A stretch of 64,000 nucleotides of DNA. Source: Haematobacter massiliensis (lineage in GTDB: Bacteria > Pseudomonadota > Alphaproteobacteria > Rhodobacterales > Rhodobacteraceae). Below the pieces are notes generated by a model. The model did not search any database, was not told the origin of the DNA, and saw only the letters and a program-made list of their open reading frames with translations. A program made the position numbers and the translations under genes. The stretch spans positions 186,001 to 250,000 of the forward strand of contig NZ_JGYG01000003.1 in the NCBI RefSeq assembly GCF_000740795.1, given 5' to 3'. Below are positions 41,369-51,975 of this stretch, in pieces. Numbering within the stretch: position 1 is the stretch's first letter; each line of letters begins with the position of its first letter.

Positions 41369-42223
41369 ATGGCGATGCTGGACACGATGGACAGGGCGAA
41401 CCTGTCCCTCGCTGCAGGAGGCGTTGCCTTCTTCACGGTCTTTGCCATGTTTCCCGCGACCAGTGCTCTGATCTCCGTCTGGGGATCATGGCAGGATCCT
41501 TATGTCATTCAGGAACAGCTTGAGTATTTCCGTGAGATCGTTCCGCCAGCCGCGTTCGAGATCATCCGATCGCAGGTCACGTCGCTGGTCGAGACCAATT
41601 CCGGTACGCTCGGCTGGGCAACGCTGATTTCCTTTGCCGTTGCGCTTTGGTCGGCCATGGCAGCCATTGATGCGATGGTCAGGGGACTCAATGCGATCTA
41701 TCGCAAGCCGAACCCGCACAGCTTGATCGCCTATCTGGTGTCGATCCTGCTTACGCTCACGTTCACTGCGACAGCGCTCGTGGCGCTGACGGTCGCAGTC
41801 GTGCTGCCGATCCTGCTGACATTCTTCCATATCCCGCTTCTGGAGAACATCGCCTTCAACCTCGCCCATGTTCTCGCCTCGACGGGCATCGTGTTGGGGG
41901 GAATATGGCTGCTCTATCGCATCGGGCCCAACTGGCGCGGGAGCAAGCCCGGAAACCTGCTGCCGGGGACGTTGCTGGCCGTGGTGCTCTGGGCCATCGC
42001 CTCGCTTGGTTTCACATATTTTCTGACGAATTTTGGCCGCTACAACGAGATATACGGGTCCATCGCTGCGGTAATGATCCTGCTGATGTGGCTCTATCTT
42101 TCCGCCTATTCCGTGCTGCTCGGGGCGGCGCTCAATGCGGAGGTCCGACGCAGGCGGCTTTCCAGCGCGAGAAAGCGCGCCGCGCAGCTCGATCTGGAGA
42201 CGCGCGGCGCTGATGCTCAATAA
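41369..42223 (+). CDS. YihY/BrkB family inner-membrane protein
   Basis: About 284 residues with six membrane segments and the family signatures LSLAAGGVAFFTVFAMFPAT near the start and NEIYGSIAAVMILLMWLYLS near the end. The family's function is unsettled; it was once misassigned as RNase BN. The frame is open back to 41234, but that part overlaps the riboswitch strand and lacks a ribosome binding site. The true start may be a little upstream of MAMLDTM. It overlaps the convergent gene by 7 bp. Confidence 0.85.
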   Translation: MAMLDTMDRANLSLAAGGVAFFTVFAMFPATSALISVWGSWQDPYVIQEQLEYFREIVPPAAFEIIRSQVTSLVETNSGTLGWATLISFAVALWSAMAAIDAMVRGLNAIYRKPNPHSLIAYLVSILLTLTFTATALVALTVAVVLPILLTFFHIPLLENIAFNLAHVLASTGIVLGGIWLLYRIGPNWRGSKPGNLLPGTLLAVVLWAIASLGFTYFLTNFGRYNEIYGSIAAVMILLMWLYLSAYSVLLGAALNAEVRRRRLSSARKRAAQLDLETRGADAQ

Positions 42224-42660
42224 CGGTTGGGTGGTGGCGGGGGCGGCGGCGGAGCGCCATTACGTGACCGCAACGCCGAATCCAGTCCGAAGAAGAACGC
42301 CTCCATCAACGGCGGAACGACCGAAGAACCAGGCGCAAATGCCCGCGCGGGGTCACGCGGGCCCGGGCCAGCGCCGGGCGGCGGAGCATCATAAGCCCTC
42401 ACTCCCGGCGTTCCCGGATACGCGATGCGGTCCCGTCTCCTGCCGATGAGCAGGACAATGATCCCTGCGAGAATATAGGCCAGTGCCACCCCAAGGGCCG
42501 CTGTCAGTTCGTTGCTCTGCCGCTCGATGAACAACCACAAGGCAGCCGTCAAGAACGCGATACCGACGCAGAAAAGCACCCCTGCGATGAGCGAGAAGAT
42601 GGATTTCCGCGCCGCATCTACAGCTGCTTCCTTCACACCGGCAGTCAGCTGCTCCAGCAT
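42217..42660 (-). CDS. Holin-III/DUF1469-like membrane protein with polyproline tail
   Basis: The 147-residue protein has two membrane segments (SLIAGVLFCVGIAFLTAALW and GVALAYILAGIIVLLIGRRR) and a disordered C-terminus ending in eight prolines before NRY. It matches the small 'phage holin family' proteins that accompany DUF883 proteins in proteobacterial stress operons. It follows the DUF883 gene by 2 bp and shares its stress promoter. Confidence 0.7.
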   Translation of the reverse strand: MLEQLTAGVKEAAVDAARKSIFSLIAGVLFCVGIAFLTAALWLFIERQSNELTAALGVALAYILAGIIVLLIGRRRDRIAYPGTPGVRAYDAPPPGAGPGPRDPARAFAPGSSVVPPLMEAFFFGLDSALRSRNGAPPPPPPPPNRY

Positions 42661-42662
42661 GG

Positions 42663-42992
42663 TCAGCGACGCGAGAGGAGAAGACCGAACAGGAAACCCG
42701 CCCCGGCTGCGACGCCAAGCGAGGTCGCCGGATTTTCACGAACCATCTGGCTTGTCTGATCGCTGAGCTGATAGGCACGATCCTGAATGTCCGCGACCTT
42801 CTGTTCCCCGCGCTCACGAAGGGCCTGGGCTTCATAACGGGCCGCGTCCGCTACCTGCTGGCCTTTGGCACGACCCAGCTGGGCAAGCGTTTCCGTAATC
42901 GCCACCATATCTGCCCTGAGGGAATCAAGCTGGCTCGACAGCTCGGCCATCGAGGGTTCGGTCACTTCTTGTTCGACTTCCGTACGGGCCAT
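42663..42992 (-). CDS. DUF883 (ElaB/YqjD-like) membrane-anchored protein
   Basis: The 109-residue protein has an acidic helical body (LSSQLDSLRADMVAITETLA) and a C-terminal hydrophobic anchor after a Pro (RENPATSLGVAAGAGFLFGL LLSRR), the DUF883 pattern. E. coli YqjD and ElaB bind ribosomes and the inner membrane in stationary phase. The ATG at 42992 has GGAG at 8 nt. An EcfG-type promoter lies about 60 bp upstream. Confidence 0.85.
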   Translation of the reverse strand: MARTEVEQEVTEPSMAELSSQLDSLRADMVAITETLAQLGRAKGQQVADAARYEAQALRERGEQKVADIQDRAYQLSDQTSQMVRENPATSLGVAAGAGFLFGLLLSRR

Positions 42993-43052
42993 TTGCCAGC
43001 TCCTTCGAATGACTTGTCTCCAACGGCCGACACTGCGACCGCGCACTCTGCC

Positions 43053-43078
43053 AACGCAAAGACCGCTACCACGGTTCC
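43053..43078 (-). promoter_or_regulatory. EcfG-type promoter of the DUF883 operon
   Basis: GGAAC (complement of 43074-43078), 17 bp, CGTT (complement of 43053-43056) on the minus strand: an exact match to the general stress promoter consensus GGAAC-N16/17-CGTT. Confidence 0.75.
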
Positions 43079-43101
43079 ATTCAGGAAGCGTTAATAAGAA
43101 G

Positions 43102-43127
43102 GGAACCGCGACGCTGATTTGCTGGTT
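43102..43127 (+). promoter_or_regulatory. Near-consensus EcfG-type promoter of the DUF1328 gene
   Basis: GGAAC (43102-43106), 17 bp, GGTT (43124-43127). One base differs from CGTT. It lies about 50 bp upstream of the small stress gene. Confidence 0.5.
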
Positions 43128-43177
43128 GTAAAGCAAATACCGCCACTTGGTGTAAATTTGAAGGGAAGGAAAACCTC

Positions 43178-43348
43178 ATGCTTTACTGGGCTCTTGTCTT
43201 CCTGGTCGTCGCCATAATCGCAGGGGTTTTCGGCTTCGGCGGGATTGCCAGCGCATCTGCGGGGATCGCGCAGATCCTGTTCTTCATCTTTCTCGTGCTG
43301 TTCGTCGTCGCGCTCATTGCGCGGGCGGTCGGCGGACGGACACCCTGA
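43178..43348 (+). CDS. DUF1328 (YtjA-like) small membrane protein
   Basis: A 56-residue protein with two membrane segments ([20 protein letters not shown], then [20 protein letters not shown]), the exact length and pattern of DUF1328. GGAAGGAAAA precedes the start. Members are common in alphaproteobacterial general stress regulons; the biochemical role is unknown. Confidence 0.9.
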   Translation: MLYWALVFLVVAIIAGVFGFGGIASASAGIAQILFFIFLVLFVVALIARAVGGRTP

Positions 43349-43355
43349 TTGAGAA

Positions 43356-43379
43356 AAGGCGACGGATTTCCGTCGCCTT
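43356..43379. terminator. Bidirectional terminator between DUF1328 and phyR
   Basis: AAGGCGACGG (43356-43365), loop ATTT and CCGTCGCCTT (43370-43379) form a perfect 10-bp stem. A run of T follows on the minus strand, and a weaker T-rich stretch on the plus strand. Confidence 0.75.
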
Positions 43380-43406
43380 CTTCGCTGCGCAGGAAGATGA
43401 AAAAGG

Positions 43407-44216
43407 CTAGACGCGCATATCCTCGGTGGAGGCAAAGAACATTGCCTGACTGACCGCAGACCTTACCTGTTCCTCGGAGTAAGGCTTCGTAATGAGGAAT
43501 GCAGGCTCCGGACGCTCCCCTGTCAGCAGACGCTGCGGGAAGGCGGTAATGAAGATGACGGGAATATCGCCGAGAATTTGCAGAAGTTCGTTCACCGCGT
43601 CGATGCCGGACGATCCATCCGCGAGCTGAATATCCGCAAGTATGAGATCGGGCCGATCCTTCTGACCCAGGGCGACAGCAGCATCGCGGGTACGAGCATT
43701 GCCCGTCACGCGGTGACCCATTCCTGTGACAATCGAATGGATATCCATCGCGATGATGGCCTCATCCTCGATGATCATGATCTTTCCGAGGACGGAGGCT
43801 TCCATCTCGTTAAGCGCGGTCGTCAGCAACTCCTCCGCTTCTGCGGTGGAAATCTGCATAATCTCGGCGATCTCCTCAAAGGAGAACTCCTCGACCGTGC
43901 GAAGCAGCAGCGCTTCACGGGTGTTCCTGGTCAGCGTCCCCAGATGCACCTGCGCACGCCGCTCCAGCACATCACCCACAGCTTCGGCAATCGGTGCACC
44001 CGCACTCGACCAGATGAGGTGGAATGCACGAAACAGCGCCACCTTCGGAGAGAGCGCGCCCTCAAATACGCTCCGATCTTCGAGGATCGCCTCCAGCGTC
44101 GCCGCCGCATAGGCATCTCCGGTGGTCTGGCTGCCTGTCAGCGCACGGGCGTAGCGGCGCAGATACGGAAGCTGCTCTCCGATCCGTTGGGCGAGGTCAG
44201 CCTGCGTCTTTGTCAT
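43407..44216 (-). CDS. phyR: Anti-anti-sigma response regulator PhyR
   Basis: The 269-residue protein has an N-terminal sigma-factor-like domain (residues 1-135, ECF sigma2/sigma4 features such as FSFEEIAEIMQISTAEAEEL) and a C-terminal receiver with acidic pocket near 150-152 and phosphoacceptor D195 (LILADIQL). When phosphorylated PhyR sequesters NepR and frees EcfG. The ATG at 44216 is preferred over the upstream extension. Divergent from nepR-ecfG. Confidence 0.96.
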   Translation of the reverse strand: MTKTQADLAQRIGEQLPYLRRYARALTGSQTTGDAYAAATLEAILEDRSVFEGALSPKVALFRAFHLIWSSAGAPIAEAVGDVLERRAQVHLGTLTRNTREALLLRTVEEFSFEEIAEIMQISTAEAEELLTTALNEMEASVLGKIMIIEDEAIIAMDIHSIVTGMGHRVTGNARTRDAAVALGQKDRPDLILADIQLADGSSGIDAVNELLQILGDIPVIFITAFPQRLLTGERPEPAFLITKPYSEEQVRSAVSQAMFFASTEDMRV

Positions 44217-44246
44217 GATATCTCCGAAGATTCTTCCTGTGCAGTT

Positions 44247-44271
44247 GGAACCGAACGCGCTTAGAAACGTT
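44247..44271 (+). promoter_or_regulatory. EcfG-type promoter of nepR-ecfG
   Basis: GGAAC (44247-44251), 16 bp, CGTT (44268-44271): exact consensus. It predicts positive autoregulation of the sigma factor operon. Confidence 0.85.
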
Positions 44272-44278
44272 TTGTTCC
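44254..44278 (-). promoter_or_regulatory. EcfG-type promoter of phyR, interleaved with that of nepR
   Basis: GGAAC (complement of 44274-44278), 16 bp, CGTT (complement of 44254-44257). It occupies almost the same DNA as the plus-strand promoter, so two polymerases could not bind at once. Confidence 0.85.
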
Positions 44279-44320
44279 CGCGCAACGACTAGAAAATGAC
44301 GTCAGGATCAAGCCTTCATC

Positions 44321-44491
44321 ATGACAGACAAGCCCAAGGAAGCGACTCTTCGCCTCCAGATCGATGAGAACTTGCGACGAGTATATCAGGAGAAGGTGGA
44401 GGAAGCGATTCCCTCCCGTCTGATGGATTTGCTGAGCAGGTTGAAGGATCAGGATCAGGCTGTGGGTTCTGACGAAGAGTCTCCGCGATGA
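44321..44491 (+). CDS. nepR: Anti-sigma factor NepR
   Basis: The 56-residue protein contains the NepR core LRLQIDENLRRVYQEKVEEA followed by IPSRLMDLLSRL, two helices that clamp EcfG. Its length is normal. The stop overlaps the ecfG start (ATGA), giving coupled expression of sigma and anti-sigma factor. Confidence 0.94.
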   Translation: MTDKPKEATLRLQIDENLRRVYQEKVEEAIPSRLMDLLSRLKDQDQAVGSDEESPR

Positions 44492-45048
44492 AGGTAGCCC
44501 TCGCCGACCCGAGGGACGAACTCGTCCAGCATCTTCCTGCGCTTCGTGCTTTCGCTCTCAGCCTTGCCCGCAATGGGGCGGCTGCAGATGACTTGGTTCA
44601 GGATACCATCCTGAAAGCCTGGACCAATATCGACAAGTTCGAGGTCGGGACCAACCTCCGCGCCTGGCTGTTCACCATTCTTCGCAACACCTTCTATTCC
44701 AGTCGCCGCAAAGTCAGCCGGGAAGTAGCGGACAGCGATGGACTTCACGCAGCGCGACTTGCCCAGAAGCCCGATCATGATGGTCGTCTTGCACTTGCGG
44801 ATTTCCGCACGGCCTTTGCGCAATTGCCGGATGAGCAACGCGAAGCACTTATCCTTGTAGGCGCCTCCGGTTTCTCTTACGAGGAGGCGGCAGCGATGTG
44901 CGCCTGCGCTGTCGGCACGATCAAGAGCCGGGCCAATCGTGGCCGCAAACGGTTATCCGAACTTCTGCACCTGCAGGATGGTGAGGAATTCGAACTGACG
45001 GATCGGGCCACGCTGGCGGTGATTTCATCCAAAGCCGCCCACGGCTGA
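44488..45048 (+). CDS. ecfG: General stress sigma factor EcfG
   Basis: The 186-residue ECF sigma factor has sigma2 (LARNGAAADDLVQDTILKAW, then LRAWLFTILRNTFYSSRRK) and sigma4 (LPDEQREALILVGASGFSYE, then EAAAMCACAVGTIKSRANRG) regions typical of the EcfG (ECF15) group. It directs RNA polymerase to GGAAC-N16/17-CGTT promoters such as those in this cluster. Confidence 0.94.
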   Translation: MKVALADPRDELVQHLPALRAFALSLARNGAAADDLVQDTILKAWTNIDKFEVGTNLRAWLFTILRNTFYSSRRKVSREVADSDGLHAARLAQKPDHDGRLALADFRTAFAQLPDEQREALILVGASGFSYEEAAAMCACAVGTIKSRANRGRKRLSELLHLQDGEEFELTDRATLAVISSKAAHG

Positions 45049-45069
45049 CGCGCTTGAAAAGGATGGGGC

Positions 45070-46806
45070 ATGAAGACTGGACTCAGGTCGAGGATCCGGT
45101 TCATTGACTCGCTGGGCTTTCGCCTTGCTGCCCTGCTATCCATTGCGCTTCTGCCTATTGGCCTGATCGCGGTTGCGCAAAGCTCGCGCAGCATCATGGA
45201 AAGCCGCCGTGTATCCGATACGGCGCTGCTAGGACGCACGGCGGAGGCTGCGGCCTCCGAGCGTACGTTGCTTCTGACCACCTTCGGCGCGGCAGAGGCG
45301 CTTGGCGACAGCGTGCTCGCCACGGCACAGCGGCCTGAACAGTGTTCGGCCCTGCTCCGTTCCTTTGTCGCGCAATCCTCGGTCATTGATTTCGTGGGTT
45401 ACACCGACGAGACCGGGCAGCAGAACTGCATCTCCGCCGGGGCGCCGCTCGATCTTTCCCAGAACGAGTCCTTCCGCATCATGGCGGCGAACAAGGAGGT
45501 TCTGATCGCCGCGTCCGATGGCAACCGGAGGGTCGCGGAACCAAGTGTCGATGTCCGCTGGCCGCTGTTCTCCGAGGGGCAATGGCGGGGATATCTTTAT
45601 TTCGGTATTCCGAAGAGCAATATGGGATCCATCAGGGACTACTCTGAAGGCGTGCGCCGTCCGACCGTCATCACTTTCAACGCGCGCGGCGAGATCCTGA
45701 CAAGTTCCCTGGCACGCGACGACCTTCAGGGGCAGTTGCCGGAAGGACATCCGCTTACGACCTTCGCTGTAGACACGGAGCAGGTCTTCCGCGGGCGCAA
45801 CAACCATGGGCAAAACCGGCTCTTTGCCGTGGTTCCGGTGATCCGGGGACAGGTTTTTGCCATCGGCAGCTGGGGGCCGCGGGAAGATCTGGCTGCCTCG
45901 GTCAGCATTCCCGCCGCAGTCCTCTATCCGCTCCTGATGTGGGCGGTCAGCCTCATCGTCGCGTATCTGGCCGTTCACCGTCTCGTCATCCGCCACATCC
46001 GGGAAATGCGTGGCCAGATGCGCCGCTTCGCGCTCGGGCAGCGGGACACCGCGCCTGAAGTGCTGACGGACGCCCCCGCTGAGATTCAGGAGATGAGCCA
46101 TACGTTCCACAACCTCACCCGTATCCTGATCCGGGACGAGGATGCACTCGAGGCATCCTTGAGCGAAAAGACCGTCCTGCTGAAGGAGGTGCACCACCGG
46201 GTGAAGAACAACCTTCAGCTCATCGCCTCCATCATGAACATGCAGATCCGCCGGGTGAAGGAGCCGTCCGCGCGCCGTGTGCTGAAGAGCGTGCAGAACA
46301 GGGTGATGAGTCTGGCCTCGGTGCACCGCAGCCTCTATCAGGCCGAGCAGCTTTCGGCCGCACGGGTGGACAGGCTGATTTCCGAGATCGTCGATCAGAT
46401 GGCGGCTGTTGCCACGGATGGGCATCACCGGATCGATATCCAGAAGGATCTCGCGGAAATCACGCTTTATCCCGATCAGGCAGTGCCGCTTGCCCTACTG
46501 ACCACCGAAGCCTTCACCAATGCCCTGAAATATATCGGGAGACCCGCCAGCGGCGATCCTTGGGTGCGTGTCACCCTCTCGCAGCCGGAGCCGGGGCGCG
46601 CTCTGTTTTCCGTGGAAAATACGCTCGGCCCCGAGATCTTCGGGGAAGAAGAGCGGGATGCCCAGGCGGCCAGTACCGGTCTCGGCTCCCAACTCATTCA
46701 GGCGTTCGTCGTGCAGCTGGAAGGGGAGCTTCTTACCGCAGCTGTGGAAGGCGACATCTATCGGTTAGCGGTCAGTTTTCCCGTTCAGGCTTTCACGCCA
46801 GCCTGA
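45070..46806 (+). CDS. Membrane sensor histidine kinase, HisKA_2 type (PhyK-like candidate)
   Basis: The 578-residue kinase has an N-terminal membrane segment (LAALLSIALLPIGLIAVAQS), a periplasmic cache-like domain, a second membrane segment near residue 285 (YPLLMWAVSLIVAYLAVHRL), a HAMP-like region, then HisKA_2 (LLKEVHHRVKNNLQLIASIM; phosphoacceptor His near 375) and an HATPase domain (FTNALKYIGRP). HisKA_2 kinases adjacent to ecfG usually phosphorylate PhyR. It lies 21 bp after ecfG. Confidence 0.88.
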   Translation: MKTGLRSRIRFIDSLGFRLAALLSIALLPIGLIAVAQSSRSIMESRRVSDTALLGRTAEAAASERTLLLTTFGAAEALGDSVLATAQRPEQCSALLRSFVAQSSVIDFVGYTDETGQQNCISAGAPLDLSQNESFRIMAANKEVLIAASDGNRRVAEPSVDVRWPLFSEGQWRGYLYFGIPKSNMGSIRDYSEGVRRPTVITFNARGEILTSSLARDDLQGQLPEGHPLTTFAVDTEQVFRGRNNHGQNRLFAVVPVIRGQVFAIGSWGPREDLAASVSIPAAVLYPLLMWAVSLIVAYLAVHRLVIRHIREMRGQMRRFALGQRDTAPEVLTDAPAEIQEMSHTFHNLTRILIRDEDALEASLSEKTVLLKEVHHRVKNNLQLIASIMNMQIRRVKEPSARRVLKSVQNRVMSLASVHRSLYQAEQLSAARVDRLISEIVDQMAAVATDGHHRIDIQKDLAEITLYPDQAVPLALLTTEAFTNALKYIGRPASGDPWVRVTLSQPEPGRALFSVENTLGPEIFGEEERDAQAASTGLGSQLIQAFVVQLEGELLTAAVEGDIYRLAVSFPVQAFTPA

Positions 46807-46813
46807 GTTTCGC

Positions 46814-46838
46814 GGAACCGGAATTGGTTTTCTGCGTT
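46814..46838 (+). promoter_or_regulatory. EcfG-type promoter of csbD
   Basis: GGAAC (46814-46818), 16 bp, CGTT (46835-46838), exact consensus, 26 bp before the CsbD start codon. Confidence 0.8.
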
Positions 46839-46864
46839 GGTTGGCAGCAAACAAGGAGATCACC

Positions 46865-47065
46865 ATGAACTGGGATCAGATCGAAGGCAAGTGGACGCAA
46901 TTCAAAGGCAAGGCCAAGGAAAAATGGGGCGACATCACCGATGACGATCTGGACAAGATCGACGGTAAGCGCGACCAGCTCGTTGGCAAGCTTCAGGAAA
47001 AATACGGCTACGCCAAGGATCAGGCTGAGAAGGAAGTGGACGAGTTCTCCAGTTCCATGCGCTGA
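46865..47065 (+). CDS. CsbD family stress protein
   Basis: The 66-residue protein MNWDQIEGKWTQFKGKAKEK followed by WGDITDDDLDKIDGKRDQLV shows the full CsbD/YjbJ pattern, a small acidic helical bundle induced by general stress. The start follows AAGGAGATCACC. A terminator follows immediately. The biochemical role is unknown. Confidence 0.93.
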   Translation: MNWDQIEGKWTQFKGKAKEKWGDITDDDLDKIDGKRDQLVGKLQEKYGYAKDQAEKEVDEFSSSMR

Positions 47066-47085
47066 TAAAATCAGCTTCTCATGAA

Positions 47086-47111
47086 AAAGCCCCGGTGAGC
47101 ACCGGGGCTTT
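47086..47111. terminator. Bidirectional terminator between csbD and gyrB
   Basis: AAAGCCCCGGTG (47086-47097) and CACCGGGGCTTT (47100-47111) form a perfect 12-bp stem with a two-base centre, flanked by A and T runs on both sides. It serves the convergent csbD and gyrB genes. Confidence 0.88.
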
Positions 47112-47132
47112 ATTCCATTCCGAACAAGAGCT

Positions 47133-49598
<2,466 letters not shown>

Positions 49599-49647
49599 TT
49601 ATAGCGGGGGGAGCATGAAATGTCACCCTCGGACACAAGATTTGGTG

Positions 49648-50268
49648 TCAGAGAAATGCGATAGCGCCGCCGACAAGGATGAGCAGAGCCCCCGCGATAC
49701 GGTTGGTGCGTGCCATCGCCGAGGGCGAGGATAGAACCGTCCGCGCGCGTGAGACAGCGGCAGCGGTGATGAGATTACCGGCCAGCGGCACGGCGGCGGA
49801 GACAGCCACGATCACGATCAGATCCACGGCGCCCGCCCGGGACAGATCGAAAAAACCCGGAAGCACGGCCATGTAGAACAGGATCGCCTTCGGATTGCCG
49901 AGGATGGCCATCACCCCGGCGGAGAAGCCCGACCACAGGCCGGGGCGCGCAAGACGGCTGTCGCCATCTGGCGGCGCGCCGGCATTGCGGATCAGCCCCC
50001 AACCGAGCCACAGGAACATCGCCACCGCCACCCAGCGCATCAGATCGAGCGCCCATGCGTTGGCGGCGATGAACCAGGCCATGCCAAACGCCGCGACCAG
50101 CGGCCAGAGCATATCCCCCACCGTCACGCCGAGCGCCAGCGGCCAGGCGGCGGAGAAGCCGCCGGAAAGCGCCCGCGCGGTGATGGCCACGAACACTGGC
50201 CCCGGCGTCAACCAGAGCACGAACAATGCCCCCGCGTAGAGCCAGAGCGCCTCGATCGTCAGGCTCAT
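49648..50268 (-). CDS. LysE/RhtB family exporter
   Basis: The 206-residue membrane protein begins with the family signature ALFVLWLTPGPVFVAITARA and has about six membrane segments, with NPKAILFYMAVLPGF in the middle (LysE motif). These proteins export amino acids or related metabolites. The ATG at 50268 is preferred over one six codons upstream. Confidence 0.88.
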   Translation of the reverse strand: MSLTIEALWLYAGALFVLWLTPGPVFVAITARALSGGFSAAWPLALGVTVGDMLWPLVAAFGMAWFIAANAWALDLMRWVAVAMFLWLGWGLIRNAGAPPDGDSRLARPGLWSGFSAGVMAILGNPKAILFYMAVLPGFFDLSRAGAVDLIVIVAVSAAVPLAGNLITAAAVSRARTVLSSPSAMARTNRIAGALLILVGGAIAFL

Positions 50269-50335
50269 GCGGCACCGTTGCGGCACACCTGCCGGTGACG
50301 CGCCAGCCCGCCGGGCATCCTGGCAGAGGCCGCGT

Positions 50336-51160
50336 TCACAGCGCGGGGTAGAACTTGTCCGCGGGGGACAGGGTGAAGATCTCGCAGCCTGTCGCCGTCA
50401 CGCCGACGGCATGCTCGAACTGCGCGGAGAGAGACTTGTCCCGCGTGACCGCCGTCCAATCATCGGCCAGCACTTTTGTTTCCGGGCGACCGAGGTTCAC
50501 CATCGGTTCGATGGTGAAGAACATCCCCTCCTCCAACATGGGGCCGGAGCCGGGACGTCCGTAGTGCAGCACGTTCGGCGGCGCATGGAACACCCGCCCG
50601 ATGCCGTGACCGCAGAAATCGCGTACGACAGACATCCGCTGACCCTCGACATAGGTCTGAATCGCGTGGCCGATGTCGCCGAAGGTATTGCCGGGCCTCA
50701 CCTGCTCGATACCGAGCATCAGCGCGTCATGCGTCACCCGGATCAGCCGTTCCGCCTTCCGGGACGGGGTACCGGCGACATACATGCGCGAACTGTCTCC
50801 GAACCAGCCATCCAGGATCACCGTCACGTCGATGTTCAGGATGTCGCCGTCCTTCAGCACCTTCGCCCCGGGAATCCCGTGGCAGACCACGTGGTTCACA
50901 CTGATGCAGGAGGCGTGCTGATAACCGCGATAGCCGATGGTGGCGGAGACCGTACCCTTCTCCGTCACCTTGCGGGTGATGATGTCGTCGATCTCGGCCG
51001 TGGTGGCGCCGGGATAGACCGTCTCGCCGATCTCATCGAGAATCTCGGCGGCAATACGACCGGCGGCATGCATGCCGGCAAAATCCTCGGGATCGTGAAT
51101 TCGGATGCCGTCCTTCGTCAGACGGCCATGGTGGCGATCGTCCACAGGCAGCTCCGTCAA
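50336..51160 (-). CDS. map: Methionine aminopeptidase type I
   Basis: The 274-residue enzyme removes N-terminal Met. Metal ligands are visible: two Asp in DGDILNIDVTVILDGWFGDS, His in CGHGIG, Glu in FTIEPM and Glu in QFEHAV. Substrate-site His occurs in VVCHGIPG. It has a short N-terminal extension (MTELPVDDRHHGRLTKDGIR) common in this group. Transcribed after sfsA (20 bp apart). Confidence 0.96.
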   Translation of the reverse strand: MTELPVDDRHHGRLTKDGIRIHDPEDFAGMHAAGRIAAEILDEIGETVYPGATTAEIDDIITRKVTEKGTVSATIGYRGYQHASCISVNHVVCHGIPGAKVLKDGDILNIDVTVILDGWFGDSSRMYVAGTPSRKAERLIRVTHDALMLGIEQVRPGNTFGDIGHAIQTYVEGQRMSVVRDFCGHGIGRVFHAPPNVLHYGRPGSGPMLEEGMFFTIEPMVNLGRPETKVLADDWTAVTRDKSLSAQFEHAVGVTATGCEIFTLSPADKFYPAL

Positions 51161-51180
51161 TTGTGTTGGCCCCTAGATAG

Positions 51181-51909
51181 TCATTTGCTCGGGGATTTGC
51201 CAGAGCCGGGACGCACCGGCACGGCGGGGCCGAGCGTCAATCCTTCCGGGGCGATCCGGGTCGTATGGGCGATCATCTCCACGCCCGCCGCGCGCGCCGC
51301 CTCTGCCCCGCGTGCATAGGCCGGGTCGATATCGCCCGCGACTGCAACCGCATCACAGTCGGAACGGCCGAGCAGATAGAGCAGGACCGCCCGGCGCCCC
51401 TCTCCCGCCGCGGCCGCAAGCTCGGCCAGATGACGCGCGCCCCGTGCCGTCACCGTGTCGGGAAACTCGCCCAGCCGCCCCGCCCGGCGCAGGGTCACGC
51501 TCTTGACCTCCACCAGAACATCGGGCAGCCCCGCGCCGGAAAGCAGGAAACCCGCCCGGCTTGCCTGACCATACCGCACCTCGGCACGGTGGGTATCATA
51601 GGCGGCGAGTGCGGGGACCGCACCGCTCCGCAGCGCCTCGGCCACAATGCGGTTGGGGGTGGACGTGTCGATGTTCACCAGCGTCCCATCCGGCAGCTCC
51701 GTCAGCCGCCAGGCGTAGCGCAGCTTGCGCCGCGGATTGTCGTTCCCCTCCACCCAGATCGGCATCCCCGGCTCTGCCAGACCCGTCATCGCCCCGGGGT
51801 TCGGGCAATGGGCGACATGCTGCGTCCCGTCCTCCAGCAGGATGTCGGAGAGGAAGCGTTTGTAGCGGCGCAGCAGCCGGACCCGGCGGAGAGGGGATTG
51901 AAAGCGCAT
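51181..51909 (-). CDS. sfsA: SfsA family nuclease
   Basis: The 242-residue protein has the SfsA markers RRYKRFLSDILLEDGTQHVA, HCPNPGAMTGL, and the PD-(D/E)xK-like core LPDVLVEVKSVTL. E. coli SfsA binds DNA and has nuclease activity; its older name refers to sugar fermentation stimulation. It lies upstream of map on the same strand. Confidence 0.93.
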   Translation of the reverse strand: MRFQSPLRRVRLLRRYKRFLSDILLEDGTQHVAHCPNPGAMTGLAEPGMPIWVEGNDNPRRKLRYAWRLTELPDGTLVNIDTSTPNRIVAEALRSGAVPALAAYDTHRAEVRYGQASRAGFLLSGAGLPDVLVEVKSVTLRRAGRLGEFPDTVTARGARHLAELAAAAGEGRRAVLLYLLGRSDCDAVAVAGDIDPAYARGAEAARAAGVEMIAHTTRIAPEGLTLGPAVPVRPGSGKSPSK

Positions 51910-51975
51910 CGTCAGGGTCTATAGCTGTGACGGGGACGCGACAAGACGACCGGCATCGCCCGGCAGGAGGACAGG

